DNA of 64,000 nucleotides from an uncultured Bacteroidales bacterium (GTDB taxonomy: Bacteria > Bacteroidota > Bacteroidia > Bacteroidales > Muribaculaceae). How positions within the stretch are numbered: position 1 is the stretch's first letter; each line of letters begins with the position of its first letter. Where the stretch lies: the NCBI GenBank assembly GCA_900544535.1, contig UQVH01000010.1, positions 1 through 64,000 on the forward strand. The letters are read 5' to 3'. Positions 52,231 through 61,075 of the stretch are shown piece after piece. Position numbers and translations under genes: made by a program. The notes under the pieces were generated by a model, which made no database searches, was not told the DNA's origin, and worked only from the letters and a program-made list of their open reading frames with translations.

Positions 52231-52320
52231 CATCCGAGGTCCATTTTAATATACAAATTTTAAATTTTAGCACTCTTTTTTGACACTTTGCCATAATTAT
52301 CGCACCGATCATACAAAAAA

Positions 52321-52374
52321 GCGCCTTTAAGCGCACCACCTATTATATATATAGGTGGTCACGCTTAAAGACGC
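52321..52374 (-). terminator. Terminator of the GH97-C10 operon
   Basis: A stem of about 22 pairs (52321-52343 with 52351-52374, one bulge and one mismatch) with an A/T loop. On the minus strand a run of seven T residues follows. It separates the fifth protease gene from the lipoprotein-C10 operon. Confidence 0.88.
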
Positions 52375-52425
52375 CGGAATTTTTCATACGGGTATTGATC
52401 TATTCAACACCCGCGCAATCGGAGA

Positions 52426-54882
52426 TTACTTGCGGATGATCTTCACGGTGCTGACACCTGCGGCAGTCTGCACTCTTGCGATATAGAGTCCTGACTGAAG
52501 GGCCGAAAGATCGACACGGGCTGTGGTGCCGTCGATCTCGGCGGGTGCGCCAGTCTGCGTTCCGCCGATCGAGAAGAGATCGACACGGCTGATCTCTGCG
52601 GAGGCGGAAATCACCGTATAGTCATCGGTCGGATTTGGTGAGGCGCTGACAGAAGTAGCTCCGTCGGCAATTACACCGGCAATGCCGCTGCGCTCGCCGA
52701 TGATAAACTGCTTATATTCGTCCGATATGAAGTCCATGACATAATAGAGTCCTACATCCACGATCTCGCCTGTGGAAAATCCTGTGAGGCTTCCCTTTAT
52801 GACAACATCGGCAGATTCACCTGCATTCAGCACGAGCCTCGGAGAGTACAACTGCGCATCGGCATATTCCGAATCCTGTCCGAAGAATACTGCCGTGAGA
52901 GGACCGGCCATGTAGCCCGACAGACATTTTACATTCACATTGATGACCACGTTATCAGGATCGACGGACGAGGCATTCTCGATGTCCCAGCTTGTGATCT
53001 GCAATGACGGTGTTCCCGGATCGGCCTTGACTGTGACATCTACGAGATCAGAGATAACCGTGTAGCCTGAACCGGCCTTGTAACCCATGGCAAACTTATA
53101 GGTACCGGGGGTTACAGAGACTTCAGTGTCGTTATTAGTAAACCAATAGCTGAAATATTCAAAAGACTCTCCGGCAGTCGTGAAGCGCTGATTCATCTCG
53201 TCGCCATGGCCGAGAAGCTTACCGGCGGAGTTGAAAAGCAGACCGTAGATCGGTTGCATGACCTCAATATCTTCCGAGAAGCGGGCAATGCCTTTAACGA
53301 GGAACGAATTTTTGGCATACAGTGTCGGGCCGACGGTGAGATTGGTGACGGAATAGTCGCCGAGCGAGGGAGTTGTCACCGTATATGTCGATCCTGAGCG
53401 CGTCAGGACGACATAACCGGGCTGCGATATGGATGCCTGGAAAGGATAGACCGTGCTGCCGATCTTGAAGACAGGATAGATACGGTAAGATCCTGCGCTC
53501 AGACCCAACGACGAAAGAGGGATTGTCAGTGACGGATAATATGATCCCGGAGTTAAACCGGGCACATTGTAACGGTCAACGACTTTGATTTCATTGCCGT
53601 TCATATCCGTAACGCGGAAGCTGGCTTTTCCGGACACAGAGTTGATCGAATAGTTGGCGAAATCGCCGTAGACAGTCAGGTTGGAACCGCTGATCTCTCC
53701 GGTGATAAAGCCCATGGCGATAAATTTTACATCGGTGGGCCCGGAGGAAGAAGTAGCCAACGGACGGATGCCCACAAGGATTTCCTGCGAACAGTTGTAG
53801 CCAGAAGTACTGCCGCCGGCTCCCTGCTGGTCGGGATCGAGAGCGTCAAGAAGAAAGTAGCCGTCGCTCATGCCGCTCCAGCCCCAGTTAATGTGGAAAT
53901 AGCCGTCGCTGCGGTAGCCGTCGCAGACGAAGCAGTGGCCGCCCTCGCTGTTGTTGCCGGCATAGAGCACCGGGCCGTCGTTTTTAAGACTGTTGTAAAC
54001 CATGTCCTCCCAGGCTGCAAGCGTGTAGCACTGACGGACTTCGTTGCGCATGGCGGGGTCATACTTGAATTTGTTGACCAGCGCGCCGCCGACAGCAGCA
54101 CTCGGAGCACCGGACTCGTAGGGTCCGTAGTCCATCTCAACCGAATAGCCGCAGGCCTGCATGAGCTTGGCAACGGCATCGGCCTGAGCGGTTGTGACGG
54201 AAGTCGCAGTCGAATAGTCGGGAAGCATGTTGGCCCAGTCGAAAGCGAAGTTGCTGAAACTTGCGGTCAGGGTCTTGTTCTGAGCTTCCCAGTCATAGCT
54301 GAACACAGCCGACGAAGCGGCCTTGTCGGGCCAGTTGTGATATTTCATCACCTGAGCCATGGCGGTAGCCACACAGCCGGTATAGGTCGGATAGCTCTGC
54401 GACCCTTCCTTATAAGTGGGGCAATACTTGTTGTAGGGGCTTCCCTGATCCCATTTTGTTTTCAGAAGGGGCCCGACGGCCTGACGCGATTCACGCTCCA
54501 CGGCCTGATAGACTCCTGCATCCCCCTGAGCGGCGGCACTGATCTGAGCCTTGTATTCGTCGAGCCACCAGCGCATGGCAGGAGGCATGTTATCAGGATC
54601 GAACGTGCCGTTGTCACTGTAACCGAGCACAGGAGCGGCCACGTCGTCAGCCGAAACCACAAGATAGCCGGTCACACCGGAAGTGAATACGTACAGAGCC
54701 GGAGACTGGGCGTCGCCCACGGTCATTACCGGCGCCGGGGCAGCCTGCCCGCGGCTGATGCCGGCGACCTGCGGCTGGTTGGCCGCACGGGCCAGGGCCT
54801 CGGCGGGCGAAAGTGTTCGTGCCTCTGTCGAGGCGGTTGCTACGGCGGCTAAGGCGAGTAGCAGGAGCGTTTGCTTTTTCAA
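52426..54882 (-). CDS. C10 family cysteine protease, paralogue 5, with type IX secretion tail
   Basis: The 818-residue product is more diverged but complete: signal peptide, propeptide (GYLVVSADDVAAPVLGYSDNG), catalytic Cys170 in YTGCVATAMAQVMKYHNWPD, His316 in GGHCFVCDGY, FHINWGWSGMSDGYF, then beta-sandwich domains. It ends in a classical type A sorting domain (SASPNPTDDYTVI ... LQSGLYIARVQTAAGVSTVKIIRK) that sends proteins through the type IX system to the surface. The start is TTG 54882; no in-frame ATG exists before the signal peptide. The start lies only 5 bases after the GH97 stop, so translation is probably coupled. Its own terminator follows. Confidence 0.92.
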   Translation of the reverse strand: MKKQTLLLLALAAVATASTEARTLSPAEALARAANQPQVAGISRGQAAPAPVMTVGDAQSPALYVFTSGVTGYLVVSADDVAAPVLGYSDNGTFDPDNMPPAMRWWLDEYKAQISAAAQGDAGVYQAVERESRQAVGPLLKTKWDQGSPYNKYCPTYKEGSQSYPTYTGCVATAMAQVMKYHNWPDKAASSAVFSYDWEAQNKTLTASFSNFAFDWANMLPDYSTATSVTTAQADAVAKLMQACGYSVEMDYGPYESGAPSAAVGGALVNKFKYDPAMRNEVRQCYTLAAWEDMVYNSLKNDGPVLYAGNNSEGGHCFVCDGYRSDGYFHINWGWSGMSDGYFLLDALDPDQQGAGGSTSGYNCSQEILVGIRPLATSSSGPTDVKFIAMGFITGEISGSNLTVYGDFANYSINSVSGKASFRVTDMNGNEIKVVDRYNVPGLTPGSYYPSLTIPLSSLGLSAGSYRIYPVFKIGSTVYPFQASISQPGYVVLTRSGSTYTVTTPSLGDYSVTNLTVGPTLYAKNSFLVKGIARFSEDIEVMQPIYGLLFNSAGKLLGHGDEMNQRFTTAGESFEYFSYWFTNNDTEVSVTPGTYKFAMGYKAGSGYTVISDLVDVTVKADPGTPSLQITSWDIENASSVDPDNVVINVNVKCLSGYMAGPLTAVFFGQDSEYADAQLYSPRLVLNAGESADVVIKGSLTGFSTGEIVDVGLYYVMDFISDEYKQFIIGERSGIAGVIADGATSVSASPNPTDDYTVISASAEISRVDLFSIGGTQTGAPAEIDGTTARVDLSALQSGLYIARVQTAAGVSTVKIIRK

Positions 54883-54887
54883 CTTAT

Positions 54888-57062
54888 TTATTTGTTAATC
54901 GGTTTGATCGAGATTGCATAACCGCCTCCGGCAAGTGCATTGAGTGTCAGACGCGACTTCGATGTGACGGTCTTGCGTGTGATGGTGTAGCGGTCCTGAC
55001 CATCGACGGTGTTGGCGTCGGGAGCTTCGGCATAGATCGTGGCCTCGTATTTGCGGCCCGGATCGAGGAACGAGAGCGATATGGTGCTCTTGCGGTCGGC
55101 GGTTCCGGCGGTGGAGCCTACGTACCATTCATCTGAATTCTTGTCTTTGCGGGCCACGGTCACATAGTCCATCGGTTCGGCTTCGAGATAGACCGAACGT
55201 TCCCACTCGACGGGCACGTCCTTGATGAACTGGAAGGCGTCCATGTGCTTCTCGTAGTGTTCGGGAAGGTCGGCGGCCATCTGGAGCGGGCTGTACATGG
55301 TGACATAGAGCGCCAACTGTCCGGGGATGGTCGAGGCGATCTTTGAATTGTTGCCTGGAGTGAAGGTCGAGAGGTCGAACTCGAAGATGCCGGGGGTGTA
55401 GTCCATCGGGCCGCCCTGAAGGCGTGTGAAGGGGAGGATCGAAGTGTGCCACTTCTCATTGCCGCCCATCGCCTGATATTCGGTGCCGCGGGCGCTCTCG
55501 TTGCCGATCAGGTTGGGATAGGTGCGCGCCAGACCGGTGGGACGGGTGGCTTCGTGAGCGTTGACCATGATCTTGTGGTCGGCTGCCTTCTGCACGGCGT
55601 AGAGGTAGTGGTTGTTGAGCCACTGCGAGTAGTGATATTCGCCGCGCGGGATGATGTTGCCGACATAGCCGCTCTTGACGGCATTGTAGCCGTAGTCGTT
55701 CATGAGCTTGTAAGCCTCGTCGAGATGGCGCTCGTAGTTGCGGACGGAGGCGGAAGTTTCGTGGTGCATCATCAGACGCACACCCTTCGAGCGGGCATAG
55801 TCGGTGAGATATTTGAGGTCGAAATCGGGATAGGGGGTCACGAAGTCAAACACGTAGTCTTTCGACTGTCCGAACCAGTCTTCCCAGCCTTCGTTCCAAC
55901 CCTCGACGAGCACCTGGTCGAAGCCGTGGTCGGCGGCAAAGTCGATGTAGCGCTTGACTTTGGCAGTGTTGGCGCTGTGGCGGCCGTTGGGGCGGGTCTT
56001 GCTGTAATCAGTCTCACCGAGCTTGACGGAATAGACATCGTCGGTGTAGTTCCAGGAACCTGCGCCGGTGATCATCTCCCACCACACGCCGATATATTTC
56101 ACGGGCTTGATCCAAGAGGTATCTTCGTAGGCAGTGGGGTCGTTGAGATTGTAGATCAGTCGCGAGGCGAGGATGTCGCGGGCGTCGTCAACGATCATCA
56201 CCGAGCGCCAGGGACTCTTGGTCGGGGTCTGCATGTAGCCCTTGCGGCCCTGCGAATCGGGGGTCAGCCATGAGCGGAAAGTCATGGTGGTGTCGTTGAG
56301 GTTGAGGTGCATTGTGGGATAGTCGACCGTGGCGGCTTCGTGGATGTTGAGATATACACCGTCGTCGGTCTTGAGCTGGAGCGCGGTCTGCACGCCGGTC
56401 GGCGAGAAAGGAGTGGTCGAAGCGTTGTCGGGGTTGATCTTCGAGGGGAAGAGCGAGCGGATCTCACTCAGGCGCGATTTGGTGTAGTTGTATTCCTGCG
56501 TGTCATAGTCGCCGGGAATCCAGTAGGCGGTGTGGTTACCGGTCATAGCGAACTCCGTGTCCTCTTCGGAGATGACGAAGTAGTTCAGATTGGGCTGTTC
56601 GGGGAATTCATAGCGGAAACCGATGCCGTCGTCATAGGCGCGGAAACGCACCGTCATCGTGCGGTCGAAAGCGGGCTGGCGCAGGGTGACGGCCATTTCG
56701 TTGTAATGGTCGCGGATTTCGGATTCCTCGCCCCAGACGGGCTGCCAGGTGGTGTCTACGCTGTCGCGCTCGGTCTTGACCAGTTCGAAGCCGTCTTTGA
56801 GCGAGAGGGCGTCGGCCGCGGCCTTCTTGCCCTGATGTTCGAAACTGTTGCGGCCTGATTCGCTCACGAGGTCGAAGCCGAGGCCCGACGGGGCTATGAT
56901 CTGCTTGCCTTTGAAGTCGACAAAGTAGGTCGGGCGTCCGTTACGGATCTCAAACGTCAGTGCGATGTCGCCGTCGGGCGATTTAAGCACCTCATCAGCC
57001 AGTGCCGCACCGGTCGCGGCAACACTCAGGGCGAGTGTGAACAGTATGTGTTGTGTCATCAT
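54888..57062 (-). CDS. GH97 alpha-glucosidase (SusB-like)
   Basis: The 724-residue product has a signal peptide (about 1-22), an N-terminal beta-sandwich, a TIM barrel (VLVEGWNEGWEDWFG, MMHHETSASVRNYE, KSGYVGNI) and a C-terminal beta domain. It carries the glutamates of the inverting, calcium-dependent SusB branch: the Glu in NAHEATRPTG and the one in GNESARGTEY that serves as catalytic base. SusB cuts alpha-glucosidic bonds of maltooligosaccharides in the periplasm. Other sus genes (susA, C, D) are absent here; instead the gene is cotranscribed with a C10 protease. The promoter is at 57120-57150. Confidence 0.92.
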   Translation of the reverse strand: MMTQHILFTLALSVAATGAALADEVLKSPDGDIALTFEIRNGRPTYFVDFKGKQIIAPSGLGFDLVSESGRNSFEHQGKKAAADALSLKDGFELVKTERDSVDTTWQPVWGEESEIRDHYNEMAVTLRQPAFDRTMTVRFRAYDDGIGFRYEFPEQPNLNYFVISEEDTEFAMTGNHTAYWIPGDYDTQEYNYTKSRLSEIRSLFPSKINPDNASTTPFSPTGVQTALQLKTDDGVYLNIHEAATVDYPTMHLNLNDTTMTFRSWLTPDSQGRKGYMQTPTKSPWRSVMIVDDARDILASRLIYNLNDPTAYEDTSWIKPVKYIGVWWEMITGAGSWNYTDDVYSVKLGETDYSKTRPNGRHSANTAKVKRYIDFAADHGFDQVLVEGWNEGWEDWFGQSKDYVFDFVTPYPDFDLKYLTDYARSKGVRLMMHHETSASVRNYERHLDEAYKLMNDYGYNAVKSGYVGNIIPRGEYHYSQWLNNHYLYAVQKAADHKIMVNAHEATRPTGLARTYPNLIGNESARGTEYQAMGGNEKWHTSILPFTRLQGGPMDYTPGIFEFDLSTFTPGNNSKIASTIPGQLALYVTMYSPLQMAADLPEHYEKHMDAFQFIKDVPVEWERSVYLEAEPMDYVTVARKDKNSDEWYVGSTAGTADRKSTISLSFLDPGRKYEATIYAEAPDANTVDGQDRYTITRKTVTSKSRLTLNALAGGGYAISIKPINK

Positions 57063-57119
57063 TAAAATTTTGAGTAAAAGATAATGTGATAAGTAAGTAT
57101 GATATTATTGATTATGTTG

Positions 57120-57150
57120 CAAACTTACGAAAATTTCCTCTTTTTATCAA
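57120..57150 (-). promoter_or_regulatory. Promoter of the GH97-C10 operon
   Basis: On the minus strand TTG (57150-57148), 20 bases, TAAGTTTG (57127-57120). The GH97 ATG is 57 bases downstream. Confidence 0.78.
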
Positions 57151-57245
57151 TTTTTTACCATCACTTTCTCCCTCACCGCCACTTTTTCACACCGAGAAAA
57201 TGATTTGATATGACTTCTGTTGTTTTTTATCATAGCCCCGACGGT

Positions 57246-58163
57246 TCAGAATATCGACTCGCGGGTGTAGGTTGTGAGGAGTTCGAGGGCTTTCATGCCC
57301 ATGACTGAATTGCCTTTCTCATTGAGACGCGGACTCCAGGTGGCCACGGCATAGCGGCCTGGGTACACGGCAGCGATTCCTCCGCCCACTCCGCTCTTGC
57401 CCGGAAGGCCGACAAGGTAGGAATATTCACCGGCATCGTTGTAGAAGCCGCAGGTCTGCATGATGGCGTTGATTCGCTTGACCTGCGAGTAGGTCAGGCT
57501 GACGTTGCCGAAAGAAAACTCCCGGTGACGGTCGGCGAACGGGAGAAACGCCCGCGCTAACTGGCGGCAGTCCATCTCGACGGAGCATTGCAGGAAGTAG
57601 AAATGCAGAACTTCCTCTATGTCGTTGTTGAGATTTCCGTAATATTTGAGCATGTTGGCTATGGCGGCGTTGAGATAGCCTGTCGAGCGCTCGGAAGCAG
57701 CGACATCGCGGTCGTAGTCAACGGTAGGATCGCCCGACAGACGCCGGATGAAGTCGAGATAGTCTGCTTCCGGATCGTCGAGTTCCGAAAGAAGCACGTC
57801 GGCCACGACTATGGCGCCGGCGTTGATGAATGGATTGCGAGGAATACCGTGGTCCAGTTCGAGCTGTATCAGAGAGTTGAAAGCCGATCCGGAAGGCTCC
57901 TTCCCGACTCTCCGCCACAATGCCTCGCCCCTGAACGACAGGGCCATGGCGAGGGAGAAGACTTTCGTGACACTCTGGATTGAGAAACGCTCGCCGACAT
58001 CGCCGAGTTCGGCCTCTTTGCCGTCGGTCGTGAGCAGACAGATGCCGAAACGGTCGGGATTGACACGCGCAAGCGCAGGAATATAGGAGGCCTGACGGCC
58101 GACAGTGCGCAGAGGAGCCACCCCCCCGCCAATCTCCGCTAAGATCTGATTATAGTCCATCAT
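57246..58163 (-). CDS. glsA: Glutaminase A
   Basis: A serine-dependent beta-lactamase-fold glutaminase converting glutamine to glutamate and ammonia, often tied to acid tolerance in gut bacteria. The 305-residue product has the catalytic Ser64-x-x-Lys67 in FSIQSVTKVFSLA, and the family motifs NPFINAGAI, ASERSTGYLNAA and VGLPGKSGVGGGI. The start is ATG 58163 (or the next codon, 58160); farther upstream starts would overlap the -7 element TACATTTG at 58190-58183. It is divergent from ruvX, with overlapping promoter DNA. Confidence 0.92.
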   Translation of the reverse strand: MMDYNQILAEIGGGVAPLRTVGRQASYIPALARVNPDRFGICLLTTDGKEAELGDVGERFSIQSVTKVFSLAMALSFRGEALWRRVGKEPSGSAFNSLIQLELDHGIPRNPFINAGAIVVADVLLSELDDPEADYLDFIRRLSGDPTVDYDRDVAASERSTGYLNAAIANMLKYYGNLNNDIEEVLHFYFLQCSVEMDCRQLARAFLPFADRHREFSFGNVSLTYSQVKRINAIMQTCGFYNDAGEYSYLVGLPGKSGVGGGIAAVYPGRYAVATWSPRLNEKGNSVMGMKALELLTTYTRESIF

Positions 58164-58182
58164 GGTTCGCAGATTTGACATG

Positions 58183-58190
58183 CAAATGTA
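58183..58190 (-). promoter_or_regulatory. glsA promoter -7 element
   Basis: TACATTTG on the minus strand, 19 bases before the glsA ATG. It lies within 20 bases of the opposing ruvX -7 element. Confidence 0.5.
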
Positions 58191-58202
58191 CAATATTTTT
58201 CG

Positions 58203-58210
58203 TATCTTTG
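58203..58210 (+). promoter_or_regulatory. ruvX promoter -7 element, near-leaderless
   Basis: TATCTTTG ends eight bases before the ruvX ATG at 58219. A TTTG at 58174-58177 is spaced 25 bases, longer than usual. Confidence 0.55.
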
Positions 58211-58218
58211 CAGTCATT

Positions 58219-58635
58219 ATGGGACGATTACTTGCCATAGACTACGGACGGAAACGCTGCGGACTGGCTGTGACCGATGTGTTGCAGATAGTGGCCACGG
58301 CGCTTGACACCGTGCCATCGGCCGAACTTATCCCTTACATCAAGGCCTATGTGAGCCGCGAGCCGGTCGACGCTATCATCGTCGGGCTGCCCAAGACCCT
58401 TTCCGGCGAGCCGTCGGAGTCGATGCGCTATATCACTCCCGCCATCAACCGCCTGCGCAAGGAGCTTCCCGACATGGAAATCCGCTTTTTCGACGAACGC
58501 TTCACCTCTACCCTCGCCCACCGCGCGATGCTTGACGCGGGTGTCAAGAAGAGCGACCGACGCGACAAGGGGGCCATCGACCGCATGGCGGCCGTCATCA
58601 TTCTCAACGGCTATCTCGAATCCTGCCGGATGTGA
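58219..58635 (+). CDS. ruvX: Holliday junction resolvase-like RuvX (YqgF)
   Basis: The 138-residue product has the RNase H-like fold signatures of YqgF: LAIDYGRKRCGLAVTD with the first catalytic Asp, VGLPKTLSGE, FFDERFTSTLA with the catalytic Glu, and KGAIDRMAAVIILNGYL with the last Asp. YqgF proteins take part in 16S rRNA 5' end maturation and were first proposed as Holliday junction resolvases. ATG 58219 is fixed by the -7 element ending at 58210. def follows after 41 bases. Confidence 0.93.
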   Translation: MGRLLAIDYGRKRCGLAVTDVLQIVATALDTVPSAELIPYIKAYVSREPVDAIIVGLPKTLSGEPSESMRYITPAINRLRKELPDMEIRFFDERFTSTLAHRAMLDAGVKKSDRRDKGAIDRMAAVIILNGYLESCRM

Positions 58636-58676
58636 ATTGACAATCCTGAATAATTAAACAACAGATATATAAAGAA

Positions 58677-59240
58677 ATGCGCTTACCTGTCTATCTTTAC
58701 GGCCACCCGGTGCTACGCAAGATCGCCGCTCCGGTCAGCCGAGACTATCCTGAGCTTAAAGAGCTTGTAGAAAATATGTTCACCACCATGTATGCCAGCG
58801 ATGGCGTCGGACTGGCCGCTCCGCAGATCGGTCGCTCCGACAGGATCGTGGTGATCGACGCCGATCCGTTCAAAGACACTTTCCCCGAATGCGCGGGCCG
58901 CAAGTTCGTGCTGATCAACCCTGAGATCGAGGTGCTCGACGGCGATCCCGTCAGCCGCGGCGAGGGCTGCCTGAGCCTCCCAGGCCTCTCTGAGAATGTC
59001 AGCCGCGTCGAAAACATCCGCCTGCGCTGGGTCGACGAGAACTTCGAACCGCATGAAGAGGTGATCACCGGTTTCCTGGCCCGCATCGTGCAGCATGAGT
59101 GCGACCACCTCGAAGGCAAGCTCTACATCGACCATATCTCCATGATCCGCAAGCAGCTGATCAAAGGAAAACTCAACAGCATCATCGCCGGAAAGACCCG
59201 CTGCGACTATCCCGCGAAATACGCTCCCAAAAAGCGCTGA
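58677..59240 (+). CDS. def: Peptide deformylase
   Basis: A metalloenzyme that removes the formyl group from the starting methionine of new proteins. The 187-residue product has all three motifs: GVGLAAPQIG (43-52), EGCLSLPG with metal ligand Cys98, and QHECDHLEG with His140, catalytic Glu141 and His144. The C-terminal helix is typical. It is probably cotranscribed with ruvX, and ettA starts 60 bases later. Confidence 0.96.
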   Translation: MRLPVYLYGHPVLRKIAAPVSRDYPELKELVENMFTTMYASDGVGLAAPQIGRSDRIVVIDADPFKDTFPECAGRKFVLINPEIEVLDGDPVSRGEGCLSLPGLSENVSRVENIRLRWVDENFEPHEEVITGFLARIVQHECDHLEGKLYIDHISMIRKQLIKGKLNSIIAGKTRCDYPAKYAPKKR

Positions 59241-59300
59241 CCACTCCCCCGGCCAGCGTCACGAAACCCTCCGTTCACGCAATCACAACAACCATCAATC

Positions 59301-60986
59301 ATGGCTGACGACAAAAAAGTTATATTCTCGATGGTAGGCGTCTCCAAGACCTACCCTCCCCAGAAACAGGTGTTGAAAAACATCTACCTCTCATTTTTCT
59401 ACGGCGCCAAAATCGGCATCATCGGTCTGAACGGCTCCGGAAAATCATCGCTGCTGAAAATCATCGCCGGCATCGACAAGAGCTATCAGGGCGAGGTCGT
59501 GTTCTCGCCCGGCTACTCCGTGGGCTATCTCGAACAGGACCCGCAGCTCGACCCCGAAAAGACCGTGATCGAAGTTGTACGCGAAGGTGTGCAGCCTATC
59601 ATGGACCTCCTCGCCGAGTTCGACAAGGTCAACGAATCTTTCTGCGACCCCGATGTGCTTGAAGATCCTGACAAGATGGACGCTCTGCTTGCCCGTCAGG
59701 CTGAACTTCAGGACAAGCTCGACGCCGCCGACGCATGGAACATCGACTCGAAGCTTGAACGTGCCATGGACGCCCTCCAGTGTCCGCCCGACGATCAGAG
59801 CGTGACCACCCTCTCCGGTGGCGAGCGCCGCCGCGTGGCCCTCTGCCGTCTCCTCCTCCAGCAGCCCGACATTCTCCTGCTCGACGAGCCTACCAACCAC
59901 CTCGACGCCGAGTCGATCGACTGGCTCGAACAGCACCTCCAGCAATATCCCGGCACCGTCATCGCCATCACCCACGACCGTTACTTCCTTGACCACGTGG
60001 CCGGATGGATTCTCGAACTCGACCGCGGCGAGGGCATTCCTTGGAAAGGCAACTACTCCTCTTGGCTCGATCAGAAGACCAAGCGCATGGCTCAGGAAGA
60101 GAAGCAGGCAAGCAAGCGCCGCAAGACGCTCGAACGCGAGCTTGAATGGGTGCGCATGGCTCCGAAAGCCCGTCAGGCAAAGGGCAAGGCCCGTCTGTCG
60201 AGCTACGACCGCCTGCTCAACGAGGATCAGAAGGAGAAAGAGGAACGTCTCGAAATCTTCATCCCCAACGGTCCGCGTCTCGGCAGCAAGGTGATTGACG
60301 TGCAGGGCTTCTCGAAAGCGTTCGGCAAAAAGCAGCTGTTCAAAGACCTCACCTTCTCGCTCCCGCAGGGCGGCATTGTCGGTGTGATCGGTCCCAACGG
60401 TGCAGGCAAGACCACACTTTTCCGCCTTATCATGGGTCAGGAGACGCCCGACGCAGGTACATTCGAGGTCGGCGAGACCGTCAAGATCGCTTATGTCGAC
60501 CAGACCCACCACGATCTGCTCCCCGAAAAGAGCGTCTATGAGGTCATCTCGCAGGGTGTCGAGAGTTTCCGCATGGGAGGCCGCGACGTCAACGCCCGCG
60601 CCTACCTCTCGCGCTTCAATTTCACCGGCGCCGATCAGGAAAAGAAGATCGGAGTGCTCTCCGGCGGCGAACGCAACCGTCTGCATCTCGCGATGGCGCT
60701 GAAAGAGGAGGGCAACGTGATCCTGCTCGACGAACCGACCAACGACATCGACGTCAACACCCTGCGCGCGCTCGAAGAGGGTCTTGAAGACTTCGCCGGC
60801 TGCGCCGTGGTTGTCAGCCACGACCGCTGGTTCCTCGACCGCATCTGCACCCACATCCTCTCATTCGAGGGCGACGGCAACGTGGTCTTTTACGAAGGCT
60901 CCTACTCCGACTACGAAGAGTTCAAGAAAGCCCACAACGACGGCAAGGAACCCACCCGCCGCCGCTACCGCAAGCTGATGGAATAA
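59301..60986 (+). CDS. ettA: ABC-F translation factor EttA
   Basis: The 561-residue cytosolic protein has two ABC domains and no membrane segments. The first Walker A is GLNGSGKSS (42-50); LSGGERRRVAL and DEPTNHLDAESIDWLE follow. The second Walker A is GPNGAGKTT (about 364-372), followed by LSGGERNRLHLAMAL. The long arm and the basic linker (about 265-310, KQASKRRKTLERELEWVR) place it in EttA, which binds the ribosomal E site and gates the first peptide bond according to ATP level. The length matches E. coli EttA. A terminator region follows at 61010-61051. Confidence 0.95.
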   Translation: MADDKKVIFSMVGVSKTYPPQKQVLKNIYLSFFYGAKIGIIGLNGSGKSSLLKIIAGIDKSYQGEVVFSPGYSVGYLEQDPQLDPEKTVIEVVREGVQPIMDLLAEFDKVNESFCDPDVLEDPDKMDALLARQAELQDKLDAADAWNIDSKLERAMDALQCPPDDQSVTTLSGGERRRVALCRLLLQQPDILLLDEPTNHLDAESIDWLEQHLQQYPGTVIAITHDRYFLDHVAGWILELDRGEGIPWKGNYSSWLDQKTKRMAQEEKQASKRRKTLERELEWVRMAPKARQAKGKARLSSYDRLLNEDQKEKEERLEIFIPNGPRLGSKVIDVQGFSKAFGKKQLFKDLTFSLPQGGIVGVIGPNGAGKTTLFRLIMGQETPDAGTFEVGETVKIAYVDQTHHDLLPEKSVYEVISQGVESFRMGGRDVNARAYLSRFNFTGADQEKKIGVLSGGERNRLHLAMALKEEGNVILLDEPTNDIDVNTLRALEEGLEDFAGCAVVVSHDRWFLDRICTHILSFEGDGNVVFYEGSYSDYEEFKKAHNDGKEPTRRRYRKLME

Positions 60987-61009
60987 AAACATACCTTAAT
61001 AAAAAAATT

Positions 61010-61051
61010 TCGCCGGCTCCGTATTATCGCACTGATTTACGGGGCCGGCGA
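61010..61051. terminator. Terminator between converging ettA and the nucleoside kinase gene
   Basis: A 13-bp stem (61010-61022 with 61039-61051, one G-T pair). The strong T-run is on the minus strand, so it mainly ends the kinase transcript, but the hairpin may serve both. Confidence 0.8.
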
Positions 61052-61075
61052 TTGTATCTTTGTGGTGTCGTGTTG

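Noticed and set aside
53893..54852. 319-codon open frame antisense to C10 paralogue 5
   Set aside because: The same kind of antisense frame appears opposite the other C10 genes at matching places, showing it comes from the conserved coding sequence on the real strand.
61055..61062. TATCTTTG on the plus strand between ettA and the kinase gene
   Set aside because: No TTG at the right distance, and it would fire into a converging gene with no rightward gene downstream; probably chance.
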